64,000 nucleotides of DNA from Streptomyces kaniharaensis. GTDB taxonomy: Bacteria; Actinomycetota; Actinomycetes; Streptomycetales; Streptomycetaceae. Numbering within the stretch: position 1 is the first letter of the stretch; each line of letters begins with the position of its first letter. The position numbers were made by a program, and so were the translations under genes. Shown one piece after another: positions 62,004 to 64,000 of the stretch. The DNA lies in the NCBI RefSeq assembly GCF_009569385.1, contig NZ_WBOF01000003.1:1-64000 (forward strand), in the 5' to 3' direction. The notes under the pieces are model-generated. The model saw only the letters and a list, made by a program, of their open reading frames with translations. It made no database searches and was not told the DNA's origin.

Positions 62004-62041
62004 GTGATCTTGACCGATTGTCAAGTGATCTTGACCGTCAG
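62004..62041. repeat. Paired GTGATCTTGACCG repeat
   Basis: GTGATCTTGACCG occurs twice with starts 20 bp apart, immediately after the 16-bp triple repeat. It may be part of another insertion-sequence end. No gene is present from 61828 to 62302. Confidence 0.5.
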
Positions 62042-62302
62042 AAGGCCCGCGGCACATCAAGCCCAGAGAGGTGCCCCGATTCACCGAACGACCTGTCGAG
62101 CTATCAGCCGGCCAGGGCAGGACCCGGTCCGGGGTGCGGTGGCGGTGCGCGGTGTCGATACGATCTTCCTCGCCGCGCACGCAGGTGCGAGGGCGGGGGC
62201 TGGGGTGCGACCGCGTGGTGCCCTCGTTCGCGCCCGGTGCCCCACCTGGGGACCGCTCGGGTCCGGGCGAGCGGTGCCACCCCGTCCGCTAGGAAGCAGT
62301 TC

Positions 62303-63364
62303 ATGGTCTTCTTGTCCCTCGTTGTGTTCGTGGTCGTTGCGGGCATGCTCGTTTCCTCGCGAGTCTCCCGGATGCGGCAAAGCCGCAGGGAGGCCGAGCT
62401 GCGACGGGGCCTGGTCCCCCGCGAGCAGCTCGTGCTGCCGGGCGATGTGCCGTCCGCCGAGTTGGCGGCCGTGCTGGATGCGGCCCGGACTGGTGACTGG
62501 CGCCCGGTGGCCGGATACCTGGCCGAGGCCGGCAGCGACGGTGATGCGAACCGGCGCTGGATGCGAATGGAACCGCTGGGTGCGGCGGCGGTGGCGGAGG
62601 ACCACTGGCTGCGGCTGTGGCGCGAGGAGGAGCCGCGCAGCGCGGTGGCCGTGCTGCTGCAGACCGATGCGCTGGTCCAGCGTGCGTGGGAGATCCGTAC
62701 CGGCAGGTACGCCTCCGAGGTGACTACGGAGCAGGCCCGCGGGTTCCACCAGGTCCTGCGCGAGGCGGAGCGGGTCGCGCAGGAGGCCGTCCAGCTGGCG
62801 CCGGCCGAGGACCCCAATCCCTGGGTGGCACAGATCGCCATTGCCATGGGGCTGGGCTGGTCGCACGAGGACTTCCGTGCGCTCTGGGCCGAGGTGGTGG
62901 CCCGTGATCCGCACCACCTGCGGGCGCACGAGGGCGCGCTGCAGTACTGGTGCGCCAAGTGGCACGGCAGCCACGAGCTGATGCACGCGTTCGTCGACAC
63001 CGCGCTCGCCGACGCGCCGGCCGGCAGCCTGCTGACCACCTTGAGGGTGCGGGCGTCCTATGAACAGATCACTCGCGACAAGGCAGGGGCGGCCGCCTAC
63101 CGGACGCCGGAGTTCACCGCAGCCGTGGACGCACTGCTCGCCGACCTGGCGCAGGCCGATCCGGCGCATCCGCAGCTTCAGGCTGCCCGGGGCTGGGCCG
63201 CCTGGGCGCTGGTCATGAACGCCCGGGTGGCACAGGCGCTGGAGCTGTTCCACGTGATGGGTCGCGAGGTGGCCGGCCCCTGGCGCAACTACGACGAGCC
63301 GCAGAAGGCCTTCGACCGGATGCGCGAGATCTGCGTGCAGGCGATCGCTCGGGCGAAGGCCTAG
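62303..63364 (+). CDS. Membrane-anchored helical repeat protein
   Basis: This 353-residue protein has an N-terminal membrane helix (MVFLSLVVFVVVAGMLVSSR) followed by an all-helical region: LAAVLDAARTGDWRPVAGYL, DHWLRLWREEEPRSAVAVLL, WEIRTGRYASEVTTEQARGF, WVAQIAIAMGLGWSHEDFRA, LRAHEGALQYWCAKWHGSHE. The pattern is TPR-like, and the WEIRxGRYAxxV segment resembles DUF4034 proteins. TAGGAAG precedes ATG 62303. Role unknown. Confidence 0.78.
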   Translation: MVFLSLVVFVVVAGMLVSSRVSRMRQSRREAELRRGLVPREQLVLPGDVPSAELAAVLDAARTGDWRPVAGYLAEAGSDGDANRRWMRMEPLGAAAVAEDHWLRLWREEEPRSAVAVLLQTDALVQRAWEIRTGRYASEVTTEQARGFHQVLREAERVAQEAVQLAPAEDPNPWVAQIAIAMGLGWSHEDFRALWAEVVARDPHHLRAHEGALQYWCAKWHGSHELMHAFVDTALADAPAGSLLTTLRVRASYEQITRDKAGAAAYRTPEFTAAVDALLADLAQADPAHPQLQAARGWAAWALVMNARVAQALELFHVMGREVAGPWRNYDEPQKAFDRMREICVQAIARAKA

Positions 63365-63369
63365 CCAGG

Positions 63370-63560
63370 TGATCAACGCAGTCGCCTCGGCGTCGACCGC
63401 GGCGGGATTCTCATAGAGGGCGAGCCCGGCGTCGCGGAAGCGGATACTGCGAGAGAGGCAACGCTTCGAGCAGGTACTGCGGGTGGACAGTCGGCGCGCA
63501 CCACCAAGCCCTCGCCGCCATCAACTCCTCGAAGACGCCCGTCATTGTTCGGAGTTGAGC
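63370..63560 (-). pseudogene. Short hypothetical remnant
   Basis: The minus strand encodes MTGVFEELMAARAWWCAPTV and HPQYLLEALPLSQYPLPRRR before a stop at about 63411. Beyond it another frame continues. It has no ribosome binding site and is probably a remnant; the intergenic gap otherwise shows nothing. Confidence 0.3.
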
Positions 63561-63606
63561 CGCCCTCGGCGAGGGCCCGGGGCGCCCGCTGGAAGGATCT
63601 CCTGCA

Positions 63607-64000
63607 TGACCTCCCCGCTCCGCGTCCTTCACATCCTCGGCGACCGCCCGTTCGTCGAGGTCGGTCAGCCTGTCCTCGCCGTGCCCGACGAAGGACGCGG
63701 CCTGCTCGCCGTCGCGGGCGAGCGCGGGTTCGCCCAGACGGCGACGGTGGGGGTGTACGGCACGGGAGACCTCGGCTGCCGGGCCGTGCTCCGCACGCGC
63801 TTCCCAGTGCACGCGCTGGCCTTCCACCCCACGGCACCGCTGCTCGCCGCCGGCACCGGGGAGTACGACGGCGGCTACTTCTTCGAGGGGGAACTGCTCC
63901 TGCTCGACTGGGAAACGGGCGCCACCACCTCCCTGATCGAGCACGATTTCGGCCGCCAGGTCCTCGGACTGACGTGGCTCGACGGGCAGACCCTGCGGAT
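63607..64000 (+). CDS. Beta-propeller (WD40-like) protein, 3' end outside window
   Basis: An open frame from ATG 63607 (GGAAGGA about 9 nt upstream) runs off the end of the window. It reads MTSPLRVLHILGDRPFVEVG, PDEGRGLLAVAGERGFAQTA, HALAFHPTAPLLAAGTGEYD, GELLLLDWETGATTSLIEHD and VLGLTWLDGQTLR. Repeated A-F-H-P-x-x-P-L-L-A-A-G-x and L-L-D-W-E-T-G blocks are WD40/propeller blades. The opposite-strand frames here are shadows. Role unknown; often a scaffold or accessory protein. Confidence 0.75.

Overview
The window is high-GC actinobacterial DNA. Codon use is strongly G/C in third position, GTG and TTG starts are common, and the families present (chvE/mmsAB sugar importer, CU044_5270 protein, SigJ-type sigma factor, LAL regulator, GH19 chitinase, bacterial expansin) point to Streptomycetaceae, either Streptomyces or Kitasatospora. 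The mix of intact metabolic operons with many truncated or frameshifted fragments resembles a chromosome arm or other accessory region. Genus and chromosomal position are inferences.

Layout. 1-4.5 kb is mostly non-coding: a 47-bp tandem repeat, a 1,069-bp transposon-like element with 86-bp inverted ends carrying one lipoprotein gene, and a STAS/HATPase switch pair between two copies of a GCGACAG-rich repeat. 4.5-9.5 kb holds small stand-alone genes (phosphotransferase-like, SnoaL-like, MmcQ/YjbR, DUF1059) and two copies of a zinc-ribbon gene family. The second copy abuts a beheaded molybdenum-hydroxylase operon (9.5-13.0 kb). 13.1-28.1 kb is the centrepiece: araB-araD-araA, a LacI-type regulator, a sugar ABC importer, a lectin-GH74 xyloglucanase, an expansin, and an ECF sigma factor with a membrane partner. 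28.4-40.2 kb is a patchwork: FAD monooxygenase, Fic protein, LysR/DUF1330 pair, lipoproteins and many remnants. 40.2-45.7 kb has a large LuxR-family ATPase regulator and three secreted fungal-wall-attacking proteins (GH19, thaumatin-like, GH128). 46.2-57.3 kb contains a methyltransferase, a sigma factor/CU044_5270 pair, a SigJ-type (ECF41) sigma with its oxidoreductase, an SDR and secreted proteins. 57.7-64.0 kb contains a DHFR-like reductase, hypothetical proteins, a tRNA-like structure, a divergent TetR/SnoaL-like pair, and a beta-propeller gene that runs off the end.

How the genes may work together. Near-identical 14-bp LacI-type operators lie in the araB promoter, in the ABC-importer promoter and in front of the ECF sigma gene 8 kb away. 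The xyloglucanase and expansin genes share a second motif with fixed spacing (CGGCAACCT, 8 nt, CCGGCGGCMACTG) that looks like an ECF-type promoter. This suggests a cascade: pentose-sensing repressor, then ECF sigma with a transmembrane partner, then secreted plant-wall-loosening enzymes, with uptake and catabolism of the released arabinose in the same locus.

The rest is marked by gene decay. At least five copies or fragments of one CxxC-rich gene family are scattered through the window, along with pieces of helicase and replication-relaxation-like genes typical of actinobacterial integrative elements. Several sharp joins between unrelated truncated genes indicate repeated recombination.
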